Of a stretch of 64,000 nucleotides of DNA, positions 25,144-33,643 are shown piece after piece. A program made the translations under genes and the position numbers. The stretch covers positions 38,906-102,905 of the forward strand of contig JBNMLP010000010.1 in the NCBI GenBank assembly GCA_050874905.1, written 5' to 3'. The notes below the pieces were generated by a model that ran no database searches, was not told where the DNA came from, and saw only the letters and a list, made by a program, of their open reading frames with translations. Each line of letters starts with the position of its first letter. Within the stretch, counting starts at the first letter, position 1. This DNA is from NC2004 sp050874905. GTDB taxonomy: Bacteria; Bacillota; Clostridia; Lachnospirales; Lachnospiraceae.

Positions 25144-27924
25144 TTATTCCTCCACCTCTAACGGCATTTCAAAAATATTTGACATCGTTTTTTCATCTTT
25201 TTCCCCAAAATAGCCATATTCCACGATGGCATAATCCTTCAGACGTTTGGCGATCTCAGAATCCTCATCGTAGGTATGCCATGTGCCATCCTTCGTCATA
25301 AAGCCATAGGCATTCATCGCCTGCACATCCTTACGGATATCTTCAATAAATTTATTGTAGTCCGGAAGCTCCAGTCCCGCCTCGTTAAGCACCATATTGG
25401 TCAGGAAATTGGCACTGGTCGTTTCATCCACATTGGTATCAATGTCATAATTTGCCCAGATCACATACGGTGTACAGTAACGATCCTGATTCTGCTCAAA
25501 CGTATAGTTTCCATTTTCCACACCGAGTGCTTTTGCAATAAATTCTTCTTCGATCGATGGCTGGTGATCTCCGAACATCATAATGATCGTTGGCTCTTTG
25601 TAATTTTTAAAATAACTGATCAGATGTTTAAATGCCTGATCCGATACATGAATACTGGAAAAATACTCATTGGCAAGATTATAACTTCCATCGTCTGCAA
25701 CAATTGGATCATCCCAGTCGGTATCCGTATCATAGCCACCATGATTCTGCATTGTAACGCCCATCACAAAAAGCTTGTCGTTATCCTTTTTCTTTTTAAA
25801 CTGCTCCTCGATCTTACGGAATGTCTCATCATCACTGATATAACGCACATATTCCGGATTTGTAAATCCATCCTGCGTGATAAATTCATCAAATCCCATG
25901 CTGTTATACGCATTGATACGGTTCCAGTTTGAGCCGGCACAAGGGTGGATCGCTTTTGTTTTATAGCCGAGTGTCTCCATGTATCCCGGCAGTGCAAAGG
26001 TGGTTCCTTTGATAAACTGCTGGTACGGCACACTGGTCACTGGCAAAAATGCCATGCTGTTACTGGTCAGACATTCAAACTCGGAATTGGCTGTCATATT
26101 ACCAAATACAGAAACATAACATTTTCCTTTGATAACATTGTCCTTCAAACCATGGATATATGGGAAATAATCCTTATTGTAAGTAACACGCTCTCCCGTC
26201 GGATCAAACAACTGATAGTCGGACAGGCTCTCGTTCATGATCATGATCACATTCGGCTTATCCCCTCCGGTCTTGGCATTGGCACCGTCCGTTCCGCCGT
26301 TGTGCTTATAATCTTTCATAAGCGATTTCACCCGCTCCTCGGAATATCCTTCCGGCACCTGCAATTTCACATAATGGAAATTCATCATAAATTCAAGGTA
26401 CACACCGTTCTGTTTAAAACTCTTGCTCCGGTTCCATACAAATACGGAAATGCCGTTCTGCGCCAGCACATCGGTCGTATAAAGATTAGCAATCCCCATC
26501 ACACCAACGATGCAGAGAGCAACACGAAGTACGGTTTTTGACACACAGTAAGTGACGTCACTGCCAAAGAACCGTCTGCATTTTTCCATCCATGCATGGT
26601 TTTTGGAATCTTTTAAATTCTGTGGTTCTTCTTCCGGCATTTCAACCGCTGCAGCAGCGACCTCCTGTCCGGCATCATCCCGCTCTTCATTGTCTTTTTC
26701 CTCTGTTTCAGCGATCTGCGCAGCCTGTTTCTTGGTCTTAAGCGTTCGGATTCCACGCAGCAGCATGGCACAAATGCCACGTTTTTGACTCTTATAGCTG
26801 CCCAGTTCAAAGATAAATACCAGATAAACAAACATGAAGATCATATACTGGATCTGCGTATGCGTCCATTCAATTTTATAATGGTTCACGACCTCAAATG
26901 CCGTACGGATAAACAAAAAGTCAGACGGCAGGATCGGAACCCCCTTGAAGGTATTGACCTGCAGCGTTGCCGCCGTAAACAAAAAGCAGCAAGTATCAAA
27001 AAACAGTAATGTCACATATTTATTGCCGATCACAGCATATAAAATGCTCTGCACAAAAAAGAGCAGCCAGCAGTTAAAGACGATCGTCATCGGCATCCGC
27101 CCATTCTGCAGCTCAAAGAAATACAGTGTGAGCGTGAATACTGCGATCGGGTTAAAGCAGAATAACGCCCAACCGACACCCTTGATCTGACCTAACCGAC
27201 GCCAGAACCAGCGTGGTACGATCAGGATCATCAGCATTAAAATACCGGCAATAAAATAACCCAGACGGTTAAAGGAATCATCATAAGTATAATTGTAAAC
27301 CGCATCTAATTGCTGGTTTTTTACAAGTGAGCCACCCACATACAACGTCTTGCTCGGTGTACTGAAGCTGGACAGACGCACCGAAGGACTGGTCTCTCCT
27401 TGTTTCAACTCCGGACCGGTCACGATCACCAGATAGCTGTGGTTCTGCGTCAGCTCTACAGGCTCTGGAAAACGGACGCGGGTCATTTCCCCATCCTTCA
27501 TGTTCTTCGTGTATACCCGCTTATGTGTCAGCTCCTTCTGCGTCTTTTTGTCACGGATATAAACCGTCAGCCACTCGGTATTTGCTTTTCCATCCTGCAG
27601 ATCAAAGCGCAGATCCACACTGTAAAGCATCACGTTCTTTTTAAAGTAGATACGCTGTCTTGCCCGGCTTCCCCTGCCTAAATTACCTACATTTTCCTCA
27701 CTCATGACACCTTCCTGGGAAGCTTCTGCCACCATATTACTGCCCGGAAGCCGCACATAAATACAAAGTGCCACCAGGATCAGGATCAACAATATCCTGA
27801 TGAACCCAATCTTTTTACATTCCTGAAACAAACGGAAAAACCAACCATTTCCCCGCCGCTTCTCCTCATTTCTCTTCTCTTCCTCCTGCACCTGATCCGT
27901 TATTTTTTTCTCTTCCTGTTCCAT
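25144..27924 (-). CDS. LTA-synthase-family membrane sulfatase-fold enzyme (copy 1)
   Basis: A 926-residue tandem paralogue of the next gene. It has a charged cytoplasmic N terminus (about 40 residues), helix 1 (about 43-60), the same extracytoplasmic domain (about 62-215), further helices, an extra charged cytoplasmic insert (about 395-450) and the sulfatase-fold domain with I-M-N-E-S-L, N-M-T-A-N-S-E-F (the Thr nucleophile) and F-G-D-H-Q-P. It presumably polymerises or transfers glycerophosphate-type units outside the cell. The start is ATG 27924, 9 bases after AAGGA; a TTG nine bases earlier is less likely. The stop is 4 bases from the next start. Confidence 0.85.
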   Translation of the reverse strand: MEQEEKKITDQVQEEEKRNEEKRRGNGWFFRLFQECKKIGFIRILLILILVALCIYVRLPGSNMVAEASQEGVMSEENVGNLGRGSRARQRIYFKKNVMLYSVDLRFDLQDGKANTEWLTVYIRDKKTQKELTHKRVYTKNMKDGEMTRVRFPEPVELTQNHSYLVIVTGPELKQGETSPSVRLSSFSTPSKTLYVGGSLVKNQQLDAVYNYTYDDSFNRLGYFIAGILMLMILIVPRWFWRRLGQIKGVGWALFCFNPIAVFTLTLYFFELQNGRMPMTIVFNCWLLFFVQSILYAVIGNKYVTLLFFDTCCFLFTAATLQVNTFKGVPILPSDFLFIRTAFEVVNHYKIEWTHTQIQYMIFMFVYLVFIFELGSYKSQKRGICAMLLRGIRTLKTKKQAAQIAETEEKDNEERDDAGQEVAAAAVEMPEEEPQNLKDSKNHAWMEKCRRFFGSDVTYCVSKTVLRVALCIVGVMGIANLYTTDVLAQNGISVFVWNRSKSFKQNGVYLEFMMNFHYVKLQVPEGYSEERVKSLMKDYKHNGGTDGANAKTGGDKPNVIMIMNESLSDYQLFDPTGERVTYNKDYFPYIHGLKDNVIKGKCYVSVFGNMTANSEFECLTSNSMAFLPVTSVPYQQFIKGTTFALPGYMETLGYKTKAIHPCAGSNWNRINAYNSMGFDEFITQDGFTNPEYVRYISDDETFRKIEEQFKKKKDNDKLFVMGVTMQNHGGYDTDTDWDDPIVADDGSYNLANEYFSSIHVSDQAFKHLISYFKNYKEPTIIMMFGDHQPSIEEEFIAKALGVENGNYTFEQNQDRYCTPYVIWANYDIDTNVDETTSANFLTNMVLNEAGLELPDYNKFIEDIRKDVQAMNAYGFMTKDGTWHTYDEDSEIAKRLKDYAIVEYGYFGEKDEKTMSNIFEMPLEVEE

Positions 27925-27981
27925 GTTTTTCAATCCTTCTATCTCTTTTTTGGCTTTTCCAAAAATAAATCGTTTCGTCCC

Positions 27982-29907
27982 CTAATTGACATGATAGATC
28001 ACAAATCGCCCATACCGTTTACACTTCGTAAAATACTGCGGATTTCTAAATTTTACATAACGGCGTGTGACTACATAATCCACATTCAGTCCCTTCAGCA
28101 CCTGATAAGCCTGCTCCTCCGTGTACTGCTTTTTAAATACGCCACGGCATACCTCGCGCATGGTTCCATACGGAGTTTCATAGTCGCCCTGATAGTACAT
28201 ACGGGACATCATCGTTGTAAGTTTCGTCGTGTACTGACGTAGTCCCTGCCGCAATGCCGGCGGATAAAGAACAACCGGCTCACAGTCGGAATCCTTCTCT
28301 TTTTTCAAAATATAATCCGTAACCTGCACACATTTTTCCGGAATACCATACGTCGTTTCATAAGGTGCGAAGATCTTCTTATCAGAAAATGCACTGCCAC
28401 CCAGCAGCGTGCCGCCTACACTCACAACCAGCATGAATCCTATCACAATTTCATAATGATGTAAAGTCCCTGCCTTTACACAGAGCTTTGCCGGCAGGTA
28501 TGGAAGCACATAAACAACCGGAACAAGGATAAACATCCGCCAGTAAAGATCTGCTCCGGTCAGATAACTGGACACCGGACCGATAAACAGCGGATTTACG
28601 ATCGTAAGTGCGCAAAAGATCGTCAGACCACAGAGCACCGTTTTGGCAATCTTATCCTCTTTCCAGAAAATAACCACACAAGACACCAGAAAAAGCACCA
28701 GTCCTGCCACCCCCAACAATGGCTTTGCCGTGATCCCCCAGTAGTTTAAAAAGACATCCGTCCACTTTTTCGGCTCTGTTTTGGAATACTCTAAAATGCG
28801 CTGTCCCGCCTCGGTCTGCAACACCAGAATCAGTCCGATCACCGCCGGAATGACCGTTACCAGAACAGGAATGATCAGTTTTTTAAACTCTTTCATGGAA
28901 CGGATCGTCACAGCATAGGTGATTCCGATCGCTGCATAATAGATCGGGATCATATATACGCCAACCACCGTGGTACAGATACCGGCGATCATCAAAAACA
29001 CCACGCAGATCCAGTATTTTAATGTATCCTTCTCTGCTTTCATAATGTCAATGCAGACCGCCAGAAAGCATGGCATTAAAATATTGTAAAGCACTACCTT
29101 GCCCATCCACGGGCAGTTAAACATATTGTAGCTGTTGAGTTTCGCCGAGAACGAAAAGAACAGATTTAAGATCACAAACCACATCACATACGCCATGTGG
29201 TATTTTTTTGCAAACAACTTTTTGATCACATAGTAATAAGCAAGATAAGAAAATGGGATCAGGAAAAGCGGCAGAACAAAGTGAAACATCTGTGCCGGGT
29301 GCAGATGAAATACCACAGAAAGACATGCCACATAATATTCCCATGCAGAAATATTCGGGCGGATGTCCGGCAGACTCAGAATTCCACTGGAGATAAACAT
29401 CGTGTTGGTTTCCAGGCTGTTATGATCGATCGCATAAGTCGCCAGCGACACATAGTAAACATCATCCCCCATCGTGATCTGATGCAGGGTAACCCCTGCG
29501 ATATGACCAAGAACCAGCACCAAAAACGCTGCCCCGAAAAATGTTACACCGAACCATTTCTTTTGTCTGCGTTCCTGCAGTTCCTCCCTGATACACAAGA
29601 GGGAAGACTGATACATCCCGCGCTTTTTCAGCAGCAAAAGCATCACAACAGAAAGGATCAGAACAAAGCAAAACACCGCCAGATAACAGGTGATCATTGC
29701 AGAAAATGATCCTTTGCGCAGCATAAAAGGCAGAGCCACGCATTCAAACAGAGAAATCTGGAAAACAAAACCAAACAGCAGTGATCTGCCGAAACGGTCT
29801 TTCAGTTTCAGCCAGCAGCTTAAAAATGCTCCCGTTATATAGCAGGAAGCCAATACACCAATCATACACAAAAAAACTTTTATCAGAAAGATCCCTTTAT
29901 CGATCAT
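27982..29907 (-). CDS. Large polytopic membrane protein (DUF6077-like, GT-C type)
   Basis: A 641-residue protein with a dozen or more membrane helices, a M-G-D-D-V-Y-Y motif in the first large outside loop, and a soluble C-terminal domain of about 110 residues. The acidic loop motif after an early helix resembles GT-C glycosyltransferases; I recall such proteins as DUF6077 in Lachnospiraceae. It heads the unit with two LTA-synthase-like genes, so it may glycosylate the glycerophosphate polymer. The start is ATG 29907, 9 bases after AAAGGTG; a GTG 12 bases earlier has no spacing. Function is inferred. Confidence 0.65.
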   Translation of the reverse strand: MIDKGIFLIKVFLCMIGVLASCYITGAFLSCWLKLKDRFGRSLLFGFVFQISLFECVALPFMLRKGSFSAMITCYLAVFCFVLILSVVMLLLLKKRGMYQSSLLCIREELQERRQKKWFGVTFFGAAFLVLVLGHIAGVTLHQITMGDDVYYVSLATYAIDHNSLETNTMFISSGILSLPDIRPNISAWEYYVACLSVVFHLHPAQMFHFVLPLFLIPFSYLAYYYVIKKLFAKKYHMAYVMWFVILNLFFSFSAKLNSYNMFNCPWMGKVVLYNILMPCFLAVCIDIMKAEKDTLKYWICVVFLMIAGICTTVVGVYMIPIYYAAIGITYAVTIRSMKEFKKLIIPVLVTVIPAVIGLILVLQTEAGQRILEYSKTEPKKWTDVFLNYWGITAKPLLGVAGLVLFLVSCVVIFWKEDKIAKTVLCGLTIFCALTIVNPLFIGPVSSYLTGADLYWRMFILVPVVYVLPYLPAKLCVKAGTLHHYEIVIGFMLVVSVGGTLLGGSAFSDKKIFAPYETTYGIPEKCVQVTDYILKKEKDSDCEPVVLYPPALRQGLRQYTTKLTTMMSRMYYQGDYETPYGTMREVCRGVFKKQYTEEQAYQVLKGLNVDYVVTRRYVKFRNPQYFTKCKRYGRFVIYHVN

Positions 29908-30004
29908 ACCAGTTAACACCTTTCCATCTATCGTAACTTATCATCAAACCTTCTATATGTTTCAAGCAAATTCAAAAAGCAGGCAATAAATGCACGCTCT
30001 TTTT

Positions 30005-30033
30005 ATTATACAAAAAATAGCGGGAGAATACAA
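30005..30033 (-). promoter_or_regulatory. Promoter of the LTA-synthase-like unit
   Basis: On the minus strand TTGTAT (30028-30033) and a perfect TATAAT (30005-30010) are 17 bases apart. The promoter directly abuts the T-run of the terminator at 30035-30069, so the end of one unit and the start of the next are packed into about 65 bases. Confidence 0.75.
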
Positions 30034-30034
30034 C

Positions 30035-30069
30035 AAAAAGAGACCAATCGGATACGTCCCGACTGGTCT
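30035..30069 (-). terminator. Rho-independent terminator after the bile-salt-hydrolase-like gene
   Basis: A 10-bp stem (30042-30051 with 30060-30069, one G-T pair) is followed on the minus strand by five T. It ends the 20-kb unit that begins at 50160. Confidence 0.85.
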
Positions 30070-30096
30070 TTAAATGGGATGGAAAGTTCCCGCTCT

Positions 30097-31071
30097 CTAA
30101 TTCTGCCAATGAATCTGTCCCTGTGTCAAAAGCGGATATCGGATCAATTCTTTGGAATCAAGTTCCTCTTTTCGCATATCCACTGCACTGATCTGGTGGT
30201 TATCGTAGGTCGTATAATAGTAAATCCCCTTCGTCGCATTGACGCAGGAAGTATAAATGGTGATCTCATATTTGCCCTCTGCCACCTCGCAGCATCCGCG
30301 CTGCTGATCTACAGAACCTAAGATATGAAAAAACTGGCTGACACTTGCCTCTTCCGACTCTCCCGACACCGCATGCAGCTTGGTAAATGCCACTTTCGCA
30401 AAGCGGGACGCAGAAGACAGATCTCCCGGAAGCCCAATTGCTCCCATGCCACGACTGTAAGCAGGAAGCTCTACCTGATCTGAAAAAAGGTTGTCCGGCT
30501 GTTTCGCAGAAAGTCCCCGATACTGATTCAAACCAAACATCTGGATTGGAAATGGTGGATTGTTCGTCAGTACACCAACCGGATTATCGTAGACATGAAG
30601 TCCGTCCCTGGTAAACTCTACCGTAATTGCCTCCGTTTGATCTGCAATGATCCAGTGAAGTTGCGCAGCCGGCAGCTCCTTGGAAAATGCAGCAGCCGTA
30701 AGACGCATATGAGAAAGCATGATCCTTGCCTGTGCTACATTTGCACACTGTGACAGGATCCACGGAATAAATTCATACTGCGCGACGGAATCATATCCGG
30801 CCTCTTCCTCCTGATATACCGCATTTCCAACAAAATTGAGTCCTGCCATACCCAGTCCCTTTTCATTGACCGCATCATAATAAAGCGGATAATCTGCCAC
30901 TACAAATGCCATCCCAATCAAGGCATAGTGCGAATCACGCACACCCATTTTAGAAAATGAGATTGGATAATTGCGTGGAGTGACCGTAATCTCCTCGTGG
31001 TAAGAGTATTCATAATCCAGAGTTCTTCCAAAATAAAAATCTTTGGTATGGTAAGTTGCTGCAGTACACAT
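30097..31071 (-). CDS. Bile-salt-hydrolase / penicillin-V-acylase family amidase
   Basis: A 324-residue linear-amide C-N hydrolase of the Ntn type. Met1 is removed to expose Cys2 as nucleophile. The active-site set matches Clostridium bile salt hydrolase: Cys2, Arg16, Asp19, Asn79 (in GLNF), Asn170 (in VGVLTN) and Arg223 (in SASRF). It likely cleaves glycine- or taurine-conjugated bile acids, though the family also contains penicillin V acylases and other N-acyl hydrolases. It starts 22 bases after the PEP mutase stop with no promoter between, so it is the last gene of the phosphonate unit. AAAGGAA precedes the ATG. Confidence 0.86.
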   Translation of the reverse strand: MCTAATYHTKDFYFGRTLDYEYSYHEEITVTPRNYPISFSKMGVRDSHYALIGMAFVVADYPLYYDAVNEKGLGMAGLNFVGNAVYQEEEAGYDSVAQYEFIPWILSQCANVAQARIMLSHMRLTAAAFSKELPAAQLHWIIADQTEAITVEFTRDGLHVYDNPVGVLTNNPPFPIQMFGLNQYRGLSAKQPDNLFSDQVELPAYSRGMGAIGLPGDLSSASRFAKVAFTKLHAVSGESEEASVSQFFHILGSVDQQRGCCEVAEGKYEITIYTSCVNATKGIYYYTTYDNHQISAVDMRKEELDSKELIRYPLLTQGQIHWQN

Positions 31072-31093
31072 AAGAATTCCTTTCTATTCTTTT

Positions 31094-32389
31094 TTATAAT
31101 TCATCAATCAATGTGATGATATCCTTTATTGGCATTAATCTTTCGTCTACCTCTTTTGCCCTGTGATACCGAAGAATGTCTTCCGCCGTTTTTTGCATCG
31201 CAGGAAATGCACTCCTCGTCAGCTGATTCGCATAAATCACAATGTTGACGCCATGAGAAGCCAGCTCTTCTTCCGTAACAGTATTATAACTGGACGGAAC
31301 CACTACGATCGGAGTATCGACATCCTGACTTCTAAAATGATCACAAAATGCTAATATTTCATCCGGGTTTTTCTTCCTGCTGTGGATCATAATGGCATCT
31401 GCGCCCGCTTTTACATAGGCAAATGCCCGATCCAACGCATCCTGCATTCCCTTTTCTAAAATAAGGCTCTCAATTCGTGCAATGATCATAAAATCATCCG
31501 TAAGCTGTGCTTCTTTTCCCGCTCTGATCTTCGCACAAAAATGCTCCGCACTATCCTGGGTCTGCTCCACTTCTGTTCCAAATAATGAGTTCTTCTTTAA
31601 TCCGGTTTTATCCTCTATAATGATTGCAGAAACGCCCATTTTTTCCAATGTCCTGACCGTATAGACAAAATGTTCCGTCAGCCCACCGGTGTCACCATCA
31701 AAAATGATCGGTTTGGTCGTAACCTCTGTAACATCGTCAATGGTCCGATATCTGGAAGTCATATCAACAAGTTCAATATCCGGTTTTCCTTTTGCAGTGG
31801 AATCGCAAAGAGAAGAGATCCACATGGCATCAAACTGATCAAATTCCCCGTTGTTCTCAACAATGGTTTTTTCTGCGATCAAACCCGTGATTCCACTATG
31901 CACCTCAATTGCTTTTACAATTGGTCGGATCGCCAACAACTGTCTTAACCGTTTTCTTCTATATTCCGGCATCGCCAGCTTTTCTTTCAGCTGTCTGTCA
32001 ATTCTTTTTACTTCATTATTGTAAGTATAAGCTACCTCAATTAATTGACCACCATACGCAGCTAGTGCGTCCATGACATTCTTCCGGATCGCAGCCTCAG
32101 GACCCACGCGCCAATTGTCACCATGCACAATATAATCCGGTCTGACCCTCCGAACAATATCATCATACATAATATCTTCCTGCACGATCACATCATCCAC
32201 ACCTTCTAAGCCCCGGTATATTTCCATTCTCTTTTCCAGCGGGATAGTCGGAAAACGATTGTATCGGATCAGCGCTTCATCAGACAGCGCCCCTACTATC
32301 ACGCGACCATATTCTTTTGCTTTCTTCAAAATATTTTTATGCCCCTGATGTATGACATCTGTACAAAAGCAGGTATATACGGTATCCAT
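31094..32389 (-). CDS. Fused cytidylyltransferase-like / phosphoenolpyruvate mutase (AepX type)
   Basis: A 431-residue bifunctional protein. Residues 1-130 are a cytidylyltransferase-like domain with the HxGH motif as HQGH (14-17). Residues about 150-431 form the PEP mutase domain with the Mg-binding DGDTGG (231-236) and the diagnostic EDKTGLKKNS (259-268), which separates true mutases from isocitrate-lyase relatives. It makes the C-P bond of phosphonopyruvate; the N-terminal domain may activate a phosphonate as a CMP ester for transfer to a glycan. AepX from the Bacteroides fragilis PS B locus has, as I recall, this fusion. No decarboxylase gene follows. Confidence 0.92.
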   Translation of the reverse strand: MDTVYTCFCTDVIHQGHKNILKKAKEYGRVIVGALSDEALIRYNRFPTIPLEKRMEIYRGLEGVDDVIVQEDIMYDDIVRRVRPDYIVHGDNWRVGPEAAIRKNVMDALAAYGGQLIEVAYTYNNEVKRIDRQLKEKLAMPEYRRKRLRQLLAIRPIVKAIEVHSGITGLIAEKTIVENNGEFDQFDAMWISSLCDSTAKGKPDIELVDMTSRYRTIDDVTEVTTKPIIFDGDTGGLTEHFVYTVRTLEKMGVSAIIIEDKTGLKKNSLFGTEVEQTQDSAEHFCAKIRAGKEAQLTDDFMIIARIESLILEKGMQDALDRAFAYVKAGADAIMIHSRKKNPDEILAFCDHFRSQDVDTPIVVVPSSYNTVTEEELASHGVNIVIYANQLTRSAFPAMQKTAEDILRYHRAKEVDERLMPIKDIITLIDEL

Positions 32390-32440
32390 ACGATTCCACC
32401 CTTCTAAAATCTAATGCTCTCGCGTGCAAATGACTGCGCC

Positions 32441-33568
32441 CTATTTGTATACAACAGGAATCTGTACCCCATATACCGTCAACGCCTCACGGAACACTTT
32501 AAAAAATTCCACAATATCTTCTTCGTCTATCGCCCCCAATGCACACAGCCGGAAAGTATTGGTCGTCGCAATCTTTCCAGGATAGATCGTAAAGCCACGC
32601 TGATAGCAATAATCATGTATCTGCTCAAAATTCCAGTGAGCATCATCCGGATAAATGGCAGCTGCCACTAATCCTGCTCTGTGTTCCGGACGTATTACCT
32701 GACGAAAACCTAACGCCTCAAGGCCATCGTTGATTGCCTGAAACACTCTGGTATGACGAGCCCACTTGGCTTCCTCGCCCTCTTTCCAATATTCCTTTAA
32801 CGCCTGGAGCGCTGCATAGATCGTCTGAACCGGAGGAGTAAAATGCATCTCCCCTGTTTTCTCAAAAAAATCATATTGCAGGAACAAATTACAGTAATAA
32901 GATCTCTTTGGATAATCTTTGGATGCCTCTATCAGCTCCCGTTTTCCGATCACAAAAGACAATCCCGTCATTGCCATCAATCCCTTTTGTGCAGAAGCCA
33001 TACAAAAATCAATATTATCCTTTTCTATATCAATTGGCCGCATCGCATAAGTAGACGTTGTATCCACCGTAAAAACAGCATGGTACTTATGTACTAATGC
33101 CCCGATCTCACGGATAGGATTTAACAGTCCTGTTCCCGTTTCATTGTGCGTAGTATGAACCAGTCCGATCTCCGGATGATCGCGCAAAACATCTTCTATC
33201 TTTTTAAGATCCGCCGGTTCATCAATCGGCAGTTTTAAATCAATATACGGCAGGTCATAATATTCGCAGATTTCAGCAGCTCTCGTACTATACGCTCCGT
33301 TATTTATCACAAGAACCTTTTTCCCTGCCGGAAGCAGAGAATTTAAACACACATCAATGTTGATCGTTCCCGATCCGCAAAACAATACCGCAGTGTATTT
33401 TTTCAGATCACCATGAACGATGCGAACCAGATCCTGCCGCAGCTCGTCCATTAATGAACCAAACTCTTTCTCGCGCGGACAGATATCCGGCACAACCTGT
33501 GCCTGTTTTACGGTATCCGTAGTTGTAGACGGACCAGGGTTTAATAAAATATTTCTTTTGATTGACAT
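32441..33568 (-). CDS. 2-aminoethylphosphonate transaminase family enzyme (PhnW/AepZ type)
   Basis: A 375-residue class V PLP aminotransferase. It has the family start L-L-N-P-G-P-S-T-T-T, PLP-contacting Asp169 (V-D-T-T-S-T) and the Schiff-base Lys195 (S-A-Q-K-G). AepZ enzymes interconvert phosphonoacetaldehyde and 2-aminoethylphosphonate. With no phosphonopyruvate decarboxylase in the cluster, it could instead aminate phosphonopyruvate to phosphonoalanine; that is inference. The start is ATG 33568, 9 bases after AGGAG; a longer reading frame upstream has no site. It precedes the mutase gene by 51 bases. Confidence 0.88.
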   Translation of the reverse strand: MSIKRNILLNPGPSTTTDTVKQAQVVPDICPREKEFGSLMDELRQDLVRIVHGDLKKYTAVLFCGSGTINIDVCLNSLLPAGKKVLVINNGAYSTRAAEICEYYDLPYIDLKLPIDEPADLKKIEDVLRDHPEIGLVHTTHNETGTGLLNPIREIGALVHKYHAVFTVDTTSTYAMRPIDIEKDNIDFCMASAQKGLMAMTGLSFVIGKRELIEASKDYPKRSYYCNLFLQYDFFEKTGEMHFTPPVQTIYAALQALKEYWKEGEEAKWARHTRVFQAINDGLEALGFRQVIRPEHRAGLVAAAIYPDDAHWNFEQIHDYCYQRGFTIYPGKIATTNTFRLCALGAIDEEDIVEFFKVFREALTVYGVQIPVVYK

Positions 33569-33643
33569 TATTACATCTCCTATCTGCGTCAATAGAGTTC
33601 CGCTTTCATTTTGACACGCTCCGGCAATCAAATTCTTGGAAAG

